Source: DASWOJ01 sp036398775 (GTDB lineage: Bacteria; Pseudomonadota; Alphaproteobacteria; Acetobacterales; Acetobacteraceae). Taken from it: DNA of 6,733 nt. The translations under genes and the position numbers were made by a program. Numbering within the stretch: position 1 is the first letter of the stretch; every line of letters begins with the position of its first letter. The DNA lies in NCBI GenBank assembly GCA_036398775.1, contig DASWOJ010000027.1, forward strand, positions 1-6,733, read 5' to 3'. Shown here piece by piece: positions 6,471-6,733 of the stretch. The notes under the pieces are model-generated. The model did no database searches. It saw only the letters and a program-made list of their open reading frames with translations, and was not told the origin of the DNA.

Positions 6471-6733
6471 ATGAGCGATGTCGTCGCCCCCATCAAGCCG
6501 CCGATTGAGCGCCAGGGCGCGCTGTCCTGGGACAGCGTGCCGCGCCGAGTGGTGACGGTCTATGTCCCGCTCGTGCTGTTCATCATCGTGCTGCTGTTCC
6601 CGTTCTATTGGATGGTGATCACCACGTTCAAGCCGAACAACGAGCTATACAACTACAAGGAGTTCAACCCGCTCTGGATACACAGCCCGACCCTGCAGAA
6701 CGTGAAGAAGCTGCTGTTCGACACCGACTACCC
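6471..6733 (+). CDS. CUT1-family ABC transporter permease, second subunit (MalG/UgpE-like), 3' truncated by window edge
   Basis: Eighty-seven codons are visible out of an expected 270-300. After a polar N-terminus of about 26 residues comes the first membrane helix (about 27-49, VVTVYVPLVLFIIVLLFPFY), then WMVITTFKPNNELY, the sequence that normally follows helix 1 in MalG/UgpE permeases, and the start of the periplasmic loop. It should pair with the MalF-like permease encoded upstream to form the membrane channel. The family's EAA loop lies beyond the window. A gap of 189 bases filled by repeats separates it from its partner, whereas such genes usually touch or overlap. The ATG at 6471 is supported by AGGAG 5 bases upstream. 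Confidence 0.9.
   Translation, partial: MSDVVAPIKPPIERQGALSWDSVPRRVVTVYVPLVLFIIVLLFPFYWMVITTFKPNNELYNYKEFNPLWIHSPTLQNVKKLLFDTDY

Larger units (their letters stand above)
6274..6474 (+). other. Repeat-derived open frame bridging the two permease genes
   Basis: This open frame of 66 codons starts at an ATG that overlaps the stop of the first permease (ATGATTAA, 6274-6281) and ends in the TGA that overlaps the ATG of the second permease (ATGA, 6471-6474). It has a good Shine-Dalgarno sequence, GGAGG at 6264-6268, 5 bases before the ATG. Most of its codons come from the two palindromic repeat units, giving the familiar artefact words LPLRERAGVRE and LTPTLSRRERG, so I do not think the peptide itself has a function. 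Its translation could nevertheless carry ribosomes across the gap. Alternatively, the ATG at 6274 is the ancestral start of the second permease, displaced by the repeat. Confidence 0.3.

Overview
This GC-rich window looks like the chromosome of a proteobacterium. The signs are a Tat-exported molybdenum hydroxylase coupled to a membrane-anchored cytochrome c, an NDH-2-type dehydrogenase, a CUT1 sugar-type ABC transporter, and a C/G-rich palindromic repeat of the type whose chance translation reads 'LTPTLSRRERG', which recurs in many beta-, gamma- and some alphaproteobacterial genomes. I cannot name the genus from sequence alone.

Layout. (1) Positions 1-574, minus strand: the N-terminal 191 residues of a type II NADH dehydrogenase that continues beyond the left edge. 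(2) 575-1198: a 624-bp divergent intergenic region with no convincing gene. It has a relatively AT-richer part around 640-850 and a cluster of three short inverted repeats at 814-879. (3) 1199-5168, plus strand: three overlapping genes (4-bp ATGA overlap at each junction) for a tri-heme cytochrome c, a small 2x[2Fe-2S] subunit and a large molybdopterin subunit with a twin-arginine signal. (4) 5169-5294: a gap holding a short hairpin just after the operon, and a second potential hairpin that would bury the ribosome binding site of the next gene. (5) 5295-6281: the first CUT1 (MalF/UgpA-like) permease. (6) 6282-6470: a 189-bp gap between the permease genes, filled by a pair of inverted palindromic repeat units. 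(7) 6471-6733: the start of the second (MalG/UgpE-like) permease, cut by the right edge.

How the genes work together. The three-gene operon should make a periplasmic hydroxylase of the isoquinoline 1-oxidoreductase / nicotinate dehydrogenase / aldehyde dehydrogenase type. Substrate would be hydroxylated at Mo with water-derived oxygen, electrons would pass through the two [2Fe-2S] clusters to the hemes of the anchored cytochrome, and then into the respiratory chain. The substrate cannot be read from the sequence. NDH-2 is a separate, divergent respiratory entry point for cytosolic NADH. The ABC transporter is probably a separate transcription or translation unit; its binding protein and ATPase are not in the window.

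The individual families are known. I did not find a clearly new system. The points most worth a second look are the repeat pair inserted between the two permease genes, with a repeat-derived open frame that joins them by overlapping start and stop codons; the possible Shine-Dalgarno-masking hairpin before the first permease; the dyad cluster in the divergent promoter region; and the apparent absence of the usual methionine ligand near heme 1 of the cytochrome.
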